DNA from: Gammaproteobacteria bacterium | GTDB lineage: Bacteria > Pseudomonadota > Gammaproteobacteria > Steroidobacterales > Foliamicaceae | Assembly (NCBI GenBank): GCA_009844425.1 | Contig: VYBN01000034.1 | Coordinates: 1-64,000 of the forward strand | Direction of reading: 5' to 3' | Length of the DNA: 64,000 nucleotides | In this document: one piece after another, positions 1 to 8,527 of the stretch | Numbering within the stretch: the first letter of the stretch is position 1 | How the letters are laid out: every line of letters begins with the position of its first letter | Translations under genes and position numbers: made by a program | Notes under the pieces: generated by a model | What the model was told of the DNA's origin: nothing | Databases searched by the model: none | The model's input: only the letters and a program-made list of their open reading frames with translations

Positions 1-3000
1 GTCACAACATCGCCGGTGTCTCCGGCCGTGGCGGGCGATATCGAGCAAAGCGGCCGGAACCTGACGATTGCCGCGGGCGGCACGGACAGCAGCGGTACGG
101 TAACCATTACGGCCGTGGACAACGATGCCTATGCGCCGGACAAGCAGGTGACGGTCTCGGGCGCGGCGGACAATGCGCAGGGCATTGCCGGCGATCCGGA
201 GGATGTCACGCTCATCATTGAGGAAGGCGAGGCACAGCCTTCGGTCTCGTTTGCCGCGGCGCGCTATGAGGCCCGCGAGGGTTTTGTGCCGGCGGGACTG
301 GCCGTGTGGCTGAGCGGTCCGCTGTCCTCGCCTGTGACGATTCCGCTTGTGGCCACGCCCGGCGGCGGAGCCACCCCGCCCGGAGAGGACGGCGCGGACT
401 ATGAGGGCGTGCCCGAGAGCCTGACCTTTGAAGCCGGCTCGACACGGGCGATCTTTTCGGTCACGGCCATCAACGACGACATCGACGATGATGGCGAGCA
501 GGTGTCATTGCGCTTCGGCGATCTCCCTGACGAGGTGTTGTCCGGCAAGACGGCCGGGGCCATCGTGGCGCTGGAGGATAACGACAAGCGCGGCCTGATC
601 CTGGGCCCGGAGCAACTGCGCTTCATGGAGGGCGCCACCGGCGCCTACGAGATGCGCCTGGCCAGCGAGCCGGCTTCGGACGTTACGGTACGCATTGCCT
701 ATGCGCCGGACACGGGCCTTCAAGTCTCGCCCGAGCGCCTGGTGTTCACGGCGGCGGACTGGTTTACGCCGCAGCGTGTTGCGGTTCAGGCCGGCCACGA
801 TGAGGACGCGGACGACGAGGCGGCCTCGTTCACGCACACCGTATCAGGCGGCGATTACGGCGCGCTGGAGCCGGTGGCGTTCCCGGTGACGGTAATTGAC
901 GACGACCCGCGCTGGGTGGTGACGCTGTCGGCGGCGCCGGCCGCCGTGGCCGAAGGCGCGGGCGCCACGGCCATTGCGGTGGCGGGCACGCTCAACGAGG
1001 CGCGCGAAGAGGACACGCGGGTGAACCTGCACGCCCTGCCGGGCGCGGATACGGAGCGCGGCGATTTCGACGCGGCGCCCCTATCGTTTGTCATTCCGGC
1101 GGGCGAGACCGCCGCTGAAGCATCGATGACGCTTACCCCCGCCGATAACCGGGTCGTCGAAGGCGCCAAGCAGGTTGCGCTGATGGGCGCCGCCGAGCAA
1201 GCGGCGGTGACCGCGGCGCAGATCACGATCACCGATGACGATGCGCCGTCTTGGACTTTAGGACTGACGCCCGCTTCGATACCGGAAGGCAGCTCCGCCG
1301 CGCTGACCGCGTCCACAGGCGGGGTGAGTTACGGGACGGACCAGGCGCTGGCCCTGACGTTCTCCGGCACGGCGTCGATCGGAACCGATTACTCGGTAAC
1401 GTCCGGAGGATCGGCGCTGGCCGGCCCGCCGTATGCGCTGGTCCTTTCTGCCGGTTCGTCTTCGGCAGAGGCGCGGATCACCGCGGTCAGCGACTCCGTG
1501 TCCGATGGCGGAGAGACCGTGGCGGTCGCGATGCGACACGGCGGAACCGGTGCCGGCCCCGTCACTCTGACGATCACCGAAGGCGTATGCGCGCGCACCA
1601 AGGAAGTGCGCGATGCGCTGGTGCTAGCTGCTGGCGCGGCGGACTGCGCGGACGTGACGCCCGCAGCCCTTGCAGCCATTGCAACGCTGGATTTCTCCGG
1701 CGGCCCGGTCACCTCCGTGACGCTCAAGAGCGGCGATCTGGCCGGCTTGAGCGGCCTTAAGACGCTGATCTTCCGCGGCGTGGCGCTGTCCTCCGTTCCC
1801 TCGGACATCTTTGCGGACTTGCGCGCACTGGAGCTCCTTAATCTCAAGACCACGGGGCTGACCTCATTGCCCGATGGCGTGTTCTCCGGCTTGAGCCGCC
1901 TCAGCCGCCTGACGCTGGAGAACAATGCCCTTGGGAGCCTGAACGCCAACGTGTTCTCCGGATTGAGCGGCCTGACTGATCTCAACCTGCGCAAGACTTC
2001 ACTGGCTTCGCTCCCTGATGGTGTCTTCGCGGGCCTGTCAAAGCTCACGATCCTGAACCTGCGCGGCAACCGGATTACGCAGTTGTCCGGGGATGTGTTC
2101 CGCGAACTGACGGCGCTTGAGACATTGAACCTGATCAACAACCGCCTGTCCGCTATCCCCGATGGCCTGTTCGAGGGCCTGACGCAACTTGCAAGCGTGC
2201 GGCTTGAAGGGAATGCCGGCAGTCCGTTTTCGCTCGTCATGTCGGTGGAGAAGACCGGTGAGGACGGGGTGCGCGCCGTGCTGCCCACGGGCGCGCCGTT
2301 CGATATCAAGGTGGCGCTGTCGGTGAGCGGCAACGGGACGCTGGAAGGCGAAGACCACGGCGTGGCCATCGCCACCGGGCAGACACACAGCCGCACGCTT
2401 GCGGTATCGCGCAAGGCGGGCGGGTCCGGGCCGGTGACGGCCACGCTGGCGGAGTTGCCCAAGCTGCCCAATACGAACCACCAGGGTTATGCGCTGGCGA
2501 AGTCCGCAAGCCTGCCGCTGACGGTGCTGGAGGGTTACGTGTCCGCTTCCCTGTCGGTGGCCGATCCGCCCGATGTGAAGGAGGGGCCGGACGCTACCGT
2601 TGTGTTTACGGTCACGCTGGCGCCGGCGGTGGACCGCGTAGTGACGGCCACCTACACCACCAGCGACGGCACGGCGAAGTCGGGCGAAGATTACGAGGCG
2701 GTAAACGGCACGCTGACGTTCAAAGCCAACGAGACCTCGAAGACCGTCACGGTGAAGGTGCTCGATGATTCCGTGGATGAGTCGCGCGAGACGTTCCGTT
2801 TGCTGCTGCTTAAGGCCGCGGGCGCGGATATCGCCGACGGCGACGGCGAAGTGGCGATCGTCAACGCCGATCCATTGCCCAGGGCCTGGCTTGCGAGGTT
2901 CGGCGGCGTCGTGGCCGGACACGTGGCCGGCGGCATCGGCGAACGGCTGACGCAGCCCGAAGGCGGCGGGCACGCCCGCTTCAGCGGCCTGGCGCCGCTC

Positions 3001-4437
3001 GCGGGCGAAGATCTTCCAGGCGCGCATACTGAAGCGCAACTGGAACACTTCGGCTTCCCGAGCGCTGTCCACACGCGCGGGCAAGCCGGATCCCTCGCCG
3101 GGTCCGGCCCCGGTTCCTATTGGCCTGCCGCCCGCCGCTTCGGGCCTGGCGTCCGCTTCGGGCCTCACCCGTTCAGCGGCATGCCCTACGGCGATGCGGC
3201 GAGGCGCGGACAGCAGAATGCGCCCATGGGAACGTCTCAAGGCCCGGCCGCCCGCGATTTGCTGCCCGGCGGCGCGTTCACGGCCGCGCTGGGCCGGGAT
3301 GAAGAGAACGCTCCGGCCCGCTTCACGCTCTGGGGCAGGGCCATGGCGACGCGCTTTGCCGGTTCCGGGGACGGCTTGCGCCTCGACGGCGAGGCCGCCA
3401 CCTATCTGCTCGGCGCGGACCGGTCCTTCGGCCGCTGGCTTGCGGGCGTGGCCCTGGCGCAAAGCCGGGGCGCAGGCGGCTATGACGCCCCGTCAGGCGA
3501 ACGGGGCGAAATGAAAAGCCATCTCACGAGCGTGCATCCGTATGCGCGCTATGCCGCAAGCGAGCGGCTGACGGCCTGGGGCGCGCTCGGCTACGGGCAG
3601 GGAGAACTGACGCTCGCCCGGCAAGGCGCGGGAAGCTGGAACGCCGATACGTCGATGACGATGGCGGCGGCGGGAGTGCGCGGCACGATCAAGCCGGCGG
3701 CCTATACCGGCGGGTTCGAGCTGGCGGTGCGCAGCGATGCGCTGTGGACCTCGATTGCATCGGGCGCGGCCGGGAACGCCGGCGGACGCCTGGCGGCCTC
3801 CCGCGGCGGCGCGAGCCGCTTGCGGCTGATCCTTGAAGGCGCGCGCGCGTCCACGGCCGCCGGCGGACGCAGCCTGGCGCCGAACGTCGAACTGGGACTT
3901 CGCCACGACGCCGGAGACGCTGAAACCGGGACCGGGCTCGAACTCGGCGCCGGCGTGCGCTATAGGGATGCCGCAATGGGGCTCAGCATCGAGGTCAAGG
4001 CGCGAAGCTTCATCGCGCATCAGAACGAAGCGTACCGCGAATGGGGCGCCAGCGCGGCGGTGCGGTTCGACCCCGCAACGCCCGGCCGCGGGCTGATGCT
4101 GACGCTTAAGCCCTCGTGGGGCCATGCCGCAAGCGGCGCCGAGAGGCTGTGGACGCAGCAGGGAATGCTCGGCAGGAGCGCCTACGGCGGCCTGGATCCG
4201 GACGGGCGCATGGACGCGGAAGTCAGCTATGCAGCCAACGGCCCCAAGGGCCTCGGCATGCAAACGCCCTATGCCGCCTGGGCGCTCGAGAACGCCGGAA
4301 GCCGAACAATCCGAGTGGGCTGGCGATGGGCAATGGGCCAGAACGGAAACCTGGACATCGAAGGAACAAGACGGAAAATACCAAACGGACAAGATACCGA
4401 AAACGGAATATCGCTTCGGGCTTCCTTCCGGTGGTAA
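1..4437 (+). CDS. Calx-beta / leucine-rich-repeat autotransporter (5' partial)
   Basis: The frame is open to the first base, so the GTG at 16 is probably internal and at least 1,478 residues of a longer protein are present. From residue ~75 come several Calx-beta-like repeats (acidic D-D-D/D-N-D turns, LTFEAG-type strands) to ~525. A Cys-containing cap (CARTKEVRDAL...DCADVT) leads into about seven leucine-rich repeats (~555-745, LPDGVFSGLS type), then another Calx-beta unit (~845-955). The sequence LPRAWLARFG introduces a linker and a ~370-residue C-terminal domain of alternating amphipathic strands ending in ...SFRW. An aromatic last residue is the usual outer-membrane beta-barrel signal. 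Inference: a type V-like surface protein whose Calx-beta/LRR passenger mediates calcium-dependent adhesion or partner recognition. Ligand unknown. Domain assignments are from pattern recognition only. Confidence 0.85.
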   Translation, partial: VTTSPVSPAVAGDIEQSGRNLTIAAGGTDSSGTVTITAVDNDAYAPDKQVTVSGAADNAQGIAGDPEDVTLIIEEGEAQPSVSFAAARYEAREGFVPAGLAVWLSGPLSSPVTIPLVATPGGGATPPGEDGADYEGVPESLTFEAGSTRAIFSVTAINDDIDDDGEQVSLRFGDLPDEVLSGKTAGAIVALEDNDKRGLILGPEQLRFMEGATGAYEMRLASEPASDVTVRIAYAPDTGLQVSPERLVFTAADWFTPQRVAVQAGHDEDADDEAASFTHTVSGGDYGALEPVAFPVTVIDDDPRWVVTLSAAPAAVAEGAGATAIAVAGTLNEAREEDTRVNLHALPGADTERGDFDAAPLSFVIPAGETAAEASMTLTPADNRVVEGAKQVALMGAAEQAAVTAAQITITDDDAPSWTLGLTPASIPEGSSAALTASTGGVSYGTDQALALTFSGTASIGTDYSVTSGGSALAGPPYALVLSAGSSSAEARITAVSDSVSDGGETVAVAMRHGGTGAGPVTLTITEGVCARTKEVRDALVLAAGAADCADVTPAALAAIATLDFSGGPVTSVTLKSGDLAGLSGLKTLIFRGVALSSVPSDIFADLRALELLNLKTTGLTSLPDGVFSGLSRLSRLTLENNALGSLNANVFSGLSGLTDLNLRKTSLASLPDGVFAGLSKLTILNLRGNRITQLSGDVFRELTALETLNLINNRLSAIPDGLFEGLTQLASVRLEGNAGSPFSLVMSVEKTGEDGVRAVLPTGAPFDIKVALSVSGNGTLEGEDHGVAIATGQTHSRTLAVSRKAGGSGPVTATLAELPKLPNTNHQGYALAKSASLPLTVLEGYVSASLSVADPPDVKEGPDATVVFTVTLAPAVDRVVTATYTTSDGTAKSGEDYEAVNGTLTFKANETSKTVTVKVLDDSVDESRETFRLLLLKAAGADIADGDGEVAIVNADPLPRAWLARFGGVVAGHVAGGIGERLTQPEGGGHARFSGLAPLAGEDLPGAHTEAQLEHFGFPSAVHTRGQAGSLAGSGPGSYWPAARRFGPGVRFGPHPFSGMPYGDAARRGQQNAPMGTSQGPAARDLLPGGAFTAALGRDEENAPARFTLWGRAMATRFAGSGDGLRLDGEAATYLLGADRSFGRWLAGVALAQSRGAGGYDAPSGERGEMKSHLTSVHPYARYAASERLTAWGALGYGQGELTLARQGAGSWNADTSMTMAAAGVRGTIKPAAYTGGFELAVRSDALWTSIASGAAGNAGGRLAASRGGASRLRLILEGARASTAAGGRSLAPNVELGLRHDAGDAETGTGLELGAGVRYRDAAMGLSIEVKARSFIAHQNEAYREWGASAAVRFDPATPGRGLMLTLKPSWGHAASGAERLWTQQGMLGRSAYGGLDPDGRMDAEVSYAANGPKGLGMQTPYAAWALENAGSRTIRVGWRWAMGQNGNLDIEGTRRKIPNGQDTENGISLRASFRW

Positions 4438-4462
4438 CTGATTACGTGAGAGTGAATTGACC

Positions 4463-4500
4463 GCGGGACACGCGCAAGGTCGGTTGATTGTGTGTCCCGC
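4463..4500. terminator. Inverted repeat between convergent genes
   Basis: The arms GCGGGACAC (4463-4471) and GTGTCCCGC (4492-4500) are perfectly complementary, with a 20-nt loop. They lie between the stop of the autotransporter and the stop of mntA, which is read from the other strand. No T-run follows on either side, so this is at best a weak bidirectional terminator or an mRNA 3'-end stabiliser. Confidence 0.4.
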
Positions 4501-4829
4501 TACTCTGATGATTCGCCGGCAGCGATAAGCACTATGTGTTCGCTCTCGATCTGTTGATGGAATCGTTCCGGCGCCCGCGCCCAGTCGCGGGCTTCCACCA
4601 GAAAAGGAATGGTGGATTCCCGCAATGCGTCGGTAAATCCAGCAAGGCAATCCAGGGGAATTTTTCTCAGGCCGGGGCCGCGCAAAATCAGGTCCAGGTC
4701 GCTGCCCTCGTGACTGCGGCCGTTCGCTCGACTGCCGTAAGCCCACACTTCCACATCCGGCAGGTGCTCGCGCACGAGCGCCTCGATTGTGGCCCGATGC
4801 CTGTCCGGCAGATGCAAACTGTCAGTCAT
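4500..4829 (-). CDS. mntA: MntA-type minimal nucleotidyltransferase antitoxin
   Basis: 109 residues with the GSx10DxD signature of MNT nucleotidyltransferases: GS at ~33-34, ten residues, then DLD. In characterised HepT-MntA pairs this enzyme AMPylates a tyrosine of the HEPN toxin and so silences its RNase activity. The start overlaps the end of the upstream HEPN gene by 8 nt, so the two are translationally coupled, toxin first as in studied loci. The protein is short, as expected for the single-domain family. Family assignment is firm. Function as an antitoxin is inferred from the pair. Confidence 0.85.
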   Translation of the reverse strand: MTDSLHLPDRHRATIEALVREHLPDVEVWAYGSRANGRSHEGSDLDLILRGPGLRKIPLDCLAGFTDALRESTIPFLVEARDWARAPERFHQQIESEHIVLIAAGESSE

Positions 4830-5244
4830 CTTCGTGCCTGGAAATCACTTCGGCCAGGGCCTTGGCGTCAGCAATGAACTCCGGCAAAAGCTTAAGCGTG
4901 GTTTCGGCAAAGCCCTCGCCATAATCATGCGCCGTCTCGTTACGGTTGATGCGATAACAAATCCAGCGTTCGGCTTCATCCGAGCCGATCAGACCGTGTT
5001 TGGCGGCGTGCCGGAACAGGTCCTTGAATGCAAGCCGGTCGGCTTGCCGGTTGCTGGCGAACCACAAAGCGAGTTTTTTTCTGAGCAGCTTGCCGCTTTG
5101 CTCCAGTATCAGTTCAAATTCCTTGACGCAGGCGGCTCGATAGATGTCATAAGCGACGGAATCGGGGCCGGTTTGCTCAAGCTCCGCGATGGCGCGTTCC
5201 AAGGTTGCAAGGCAGCGCCTCAAAAAGGTGGTGTCGATACTCAT
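4822..5244 (-). CDS. hepT: HepT-like HEPN RNase toxin (nucleotidyltransferase substrate-binding family)
   Basis: An all-helical ~140-residue protein carrying RNETAHDY near residue 105, an exact match to the RX4HXY motif of HEPN RNases. The Arg and His are the catalytic pair and the Tyr is the residue modified by MntA. The frame extends 34 codons upstream to 5346, but those residues are basic and unlike the family. The ATG at 5244 (MSIDTTFLRR) gives the usual length and is preferred. It precedes and overlaps mntA. About 170 bp without a gene separate it from the divergent S9 peptidase, so the promoter must lie there. Older annotation would call this an HI0074-like protein. Confidence 0.82.
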   Translation of the reverse strand: MSIDTTFLRRCLATLERAIAELEQTGPDSVAYDIYRAACVKEFELILEQSGKLLRKKLALWFASNRQADRLAFKDLFRHAAKHGLIGSDEAERWICYRINRNETAHDYGEGFAETTLKLLPEFIADAKALAEVISRHEDD

Positions 5245-5416
5245 GGCGCGAAATCTCAGAACAATTGTAGCGATGAATTGGGGGCGCCGCGCCCGGTTTA
5301 GCGACCGGTTTGGAAGCCGTCGGAGTGCTATTGGCGTTAGAATCACGAAAATAAACGAAAGGTGCCGGAACGCGCGTCAACTACAACAACGATAAGACTA
5401 CATACGGGAGCGGTAC

Positions 5417-7423
5417 ATGAAGGCAACAATCAGAAGCGGCCTGTTTCTTGCGATTTCCCTGCTCGCAATCGGCGCCCAGGCGCAACAGGCAAAACAGTAT
5501 TCGGTCAGCGATTTCTTCAAGAATTCGGAGTTCGCCGCGCTGCGGCTGTCGCCGAACGGTGAATGGCTGGCGGCGCTGGGGCCGTACGAAGGCCGTCGCA
5601 ACCTTTTCACCATGCGCCTGTCCGACAAGGCCGCCGCGCGCCTGACGAGCTTCGAGAGCAAGGGCAGGGACGAATCCAACCAAGACGTGGCGTTTTTCTT
5701 CTGGGCCAACGACGAACGGCTGATCTTCGGTCTGGACTCGGCCGGCAACGAGTCGTTTTCGTGGTTCGCCGTGAACCGCGACGGCACCAAGGGGCGGACG
5801 CTGGTCCAGGGTTCTACCGGCATTGTGCTATTCCCCACCAACACCAGTCTGCTGAGCCGGCTGGATCACGACCCCGAACATGTACTGGTCATAAACAACG
5901 AGCGCAACAAGTTCTACCCGGACGTGTACCGGCTGAACGTGTACACGGGAAGAATGTCCCGGGTCGAAACCAATCCCGGGTATTTCCTGGGTTACGGCGT
6001 GGACTGGGACGGCAACGTGCGCATCGCCGTGGGGCATCCGGACGCCTCAGGACGCGCGCTGCAGGAAGGGGAGCTGCTGAAGCAGAACGTGTATTACCGG
6101 GCAACGACCGACAGCGACTGGAAGATCGTGCGCTCCACGCACGAATTCGATGGCCCGAGGTTTTTTCCGCTGGCTTTCGCAGCGGACAACCGGACCCTCT
6201 ACATTTCGACCAACGAGGGCCGCGACACACAGGCCATCTACACTTTCGATCCCGAGACCAGCGAGTTGGGCGAGTTGATCCTGGCCGATGACCGCGCGGA
6301 CCTGTTCGGCCTGTCGCTCTCGCCCAAGGACCACCGTCCGCTGTGGGTTTCCTGGCAATACGAACTGCCGGAAAAGGCGATGCTGGACGAAGATTTCGCT
6401 GCGCTTCAAGCCACCATCGACGCGGCCTTGCCCGGCAAGGTGAACAGGATCATCAGCATGAGCGACGACGAGAACGTGGCAATCATCTACTCGGGAAGCG
6501 ACCGTGATCCGGGAACGTACTATCTCTACGACAAGCCGGCGGGCACGATCGAGTATTTCATACGGCCACGCCCCTGGATCGAGCCGGACGACATGAGCGA
6601 AATGACGCCGGTGCGCTACGAGGCCCGCGACGGAGAAACGATCCACGCGTACCTGACCGTGCCGGCCGGGAGCGAGGCGCGGGATCTTCCGCTGATCATC
6701 AATCCGCATGGCGGCCCCTACGGCATCCGGGACTTCTGGGGGCACAACAGCGAGACGCAATTCCTGGCCAACCGGGGCTATGCCGTGATGCAGATCAACT
6801 ACCGCGGCTCCGGGGGCTACGGCCAGCGCTTTATGGATATCGCCTGGCAGAAGTGGGGCCTGGAAATGCAGGACGACATCACCGACGGCGTGCTGTGGGC
6901 GATCGAGCAGGGCATCGCCGACCCCGGCCGGGTATGCATATACGGCGCCAGCTACGGCGGCTACGCCACGATGGCAGGCATCACCAAGACGCCGGAGCTC
7001 TACCAGTGCGCCGTGAACTATGTTGGCGTCGTGGACCTCGTGGCGCTGCTGGACTACCACCACGACTTCCGCGAGGGCGAATACATTCAGGCCTGGGGCA
7101 AACGCGCCATCGGCGACCGCAGGGCGGATCGCGAACGGCTGCTGGCGACCTCGCCCATCAACCATCTCGACAAGATCAAGGTGCCGCTTTACGTGGTGCA
7201 CGGCAAGCGCGATCCAAGAGTGCCCCATGAGACGCAGTACGCGCCGCTGGTGCGCAAGCTGAGGGGAACGGAAATCGATTACAAGACGATGCTCAAGAAC
7301 AGGGAAGGCCACGGTTTCCTGAAGGAGGAGAACCGCATCGAGCTCTACACGGAGCTCGAGAAGTTCTTCGCCGAGCACATCGGCGGGCGCAGTTCCCAAG
7401 TGGCCGCTGCCGGGGTCCGATAA
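5417..7423 (+). CDS. Exported S9-family (prolyl oligopeptidase-like) serine peptidase
   Basis: 668 residues. The N-terminus (MKATIRSGLFLAISLLAIG AQAQQ) is a classic signal peptide with an AQA cleavage site. Residues ~30-390 look like a degenerate beta-propeller. The C-terminal alpha/beta-hydrolase domain carries the nucleophile elbow GASYGGY (Ser ~512), an acid in HGKRDPRVP (~596) and a His in EGHGF (~629), which is a complete triad. Members of this acylaminoacyl-peptidase/DPP-like group trim short peptides, often next to proline. Expected location is the periplasm. A GGGAG ribosome-binding site lies ~7 nt before the ATG. It is a single-gene unit. Exact specificity cannot be read from sequence. 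Confidence 0.9.
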   Translation: MKATIRSGLFLAISLLAIGAQAQQAKQYSVSDFFKNSEFAALRLSPNGEWLAALGPYEGRRNLFTMRLSDKAAARLTSFESKGRDESNQDVAFFFWANDERLIFGLDSAGNESFSWFAVNRDGTKGRTLVQGSTGIVLFPTNTSLLSRLDHDPEHVLVINNERNKFYPDVYRLNVYTGRMSRVETNPGYFLGYGVDWDGNVRIAVGHPDASGRALQEGELLKQNVYYRATTDSDWKIVRSTHEFDGPRFFPLAFAADNRTLYISTNEGRDTQAIYTFDPETSELGELILADDRADLFGLSLSPKDHRPLWVSWQYELPEKAMLDEDFAALQATIDAALPGKVNRIISMSDDENVAIIYSGSDRDPGTYYLYDKPAGTIEYFIRPRPWIEPDDMSEMTPVRYEARDGETIHAYLTVPAGSEARDLPLIINPHGGPYGIRDFWGHNSETQFLANRGYAVMQINYRGSGGYGQRFMDIAWQKWGLEMQDDITDGVLWAIEQGIADPGRVCIYGASYGGYATMAGITKTPELYQCAVNYVGVVDLVALLDYHHDFREGEYIQAWGKRAIGDRRADRERLLATSPINHLDKIKVPLYVVHGKRDPRVPHETQYAPLVRKLRGTEIDYKTMLKNREGHGFLKEENRIELYTELEKFFAEHIGGRSSQVAAAGVR

Positions 7424-7498
7424 GCCCGTGACGCCCTGTGGCCTGACCGCCGCGGGGTCTGCAATTAGAATGCGGCTCTTTCTCTGGATGCGGGAAAA

Positions 7499-8527
7499 GT
7501 GGACGCAAAGAAACTTGAACGGCTGCGCGCAAGGTACGGGCGGACGAATGGAGACCTGAAGGCCGATGTGCCCTTCAGAGAGGCGCTGGTGCAGGCCGCC
7601 GACAGCGGCCTGCACCAGAAGAAGCCGTACGGCGACCCGCCGACGCTGCTCGATTTTCCTTACAGCAAGGACTGGACCGGGCTGGATTCCGCCCTTGTGG
7701 GCGTGCCTATGGACCTGGGCGTCACGAACCGGCCGGGAGCGCGTTTCGGCCCGCGCGCGTTGCGCGCGGTCGAGCGGGTCGGGCCCTACCACCCCACCTA
7801 CAATCTTCTTCCCGCCAAAGCGCTGCGTTGCGCCGACGTGGGCGACGTGCCGTTCCGTTCACGCTTCAGCCTCGAGAAAAGCATCGAGGACATAGAGGCC
7901 TTCTACGGGAAAATCGCGGCTGCCGGCCTCAAGCCGATCTCCGCCGGCGGCGATCACTCGATCACCTACCCCATCATGAAGGCGCTGGGCGCCGGCGCGC
8001 CGCTGGGCATGGTGCACATCGATGCTCACTGCGACACCGCCGGCCCCTACGACGATGAGAAATTTCACCACGGCGGCCCTTTCCGCCTGGCGGTGCTGGA
8101 CGGCGTACTGGACCCCGACCGCTGCGTTCAGATCGGCATTCGCGGCAGCGCCGAACTGGCCTGGGCCTTCAGCTACGATTCGGGAATGACCGTGGTCCAC
8201 ATGGACGATTTCCACGACATGGGGCTGCCGGCCGTGATATCGCTGTGCCGCGAGAAGGTCGCGGGCGGGCCGGTTTACGTGAGCGTGGACGTTGATGGAA
8301 TCGATCCCGCCTACACGCCCGGAACGGGCACGCCCGAGATCGGGGGGCTGACGCCGCTGGAGGCGCAGCGCCTGCTGCGCGGACTTGCGGGGCTGCCCAT
8401 CGTGGGCGGCGATCTGGTGGAAGTGGCGCCCCAGTATGATCCTTCGGCAAACACCGCGCATGTGGGCGCCAGCATGATGTTCGAGATCCTCGGCCTGCTG
8501 GCCGACCTCAAGGCGAAAGGCGCCTGA
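7499..8527 (+). CDS. Ureohydrolase (arginase/agmatinase family)
   Basis: 342 residues with all binuclear-manganese motifs of the family: GGDHS, HIDAHCD and SVDVDGIDP followed by PGTGTPEIGG. The GTPE-x-GG form is nearer agmatinase and guanidino-acid hydrolases than arginase. The reaction would be hydrolysis of a guanidino group to urea plus an amine. The start is GTG at 7499; ATGs at 7470 and 7488 are in other frames. The stop TGA overlaps the ATG of the next gene (TGATG), so both are probably translated together. Substrate (agmatine, guanidinobutyrate, guanidinopropionate or other) is unresolved. Confidence 0.85.
   Translation: MDAKKLERLRARYGRTNGDLKADVPFREALVQAADSGLHQKKPYGDPPTLLDFPYSKDWTGLDSALVGVPMDLGVTNRPGARFGPRALRAVERVGPYHPTYNLLPAKALRCADVGDVPFRSRFSLEKSIEDIEAFYGKIAAAGLKPISAGGDHSITYPIMKALGAGAPLGMVHIDAHCDTAGPYDDEKFHHGGPFRLAVLDGVLDPDRCVQIGIRGSAELAWAFSYDSGMTVVHMDDFHDMGLPAVISLCREKVAGGPVYVSVDVDGIDPAYTPGTGTPEIGGLTPLEAQRLLRGLAGLPIVGGDLVEVAPQYDPSANTAHVGASMMFEILGLLADLKAKGA

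Noticed and set aside
2038..3462. 474-codon minus-strand frame inside the autotransporter gene
   Set aside because: Arg/His/Gln-rich composition and no motifs; the plus-strand Calx-beta/barrel reading explains the DNA fully.
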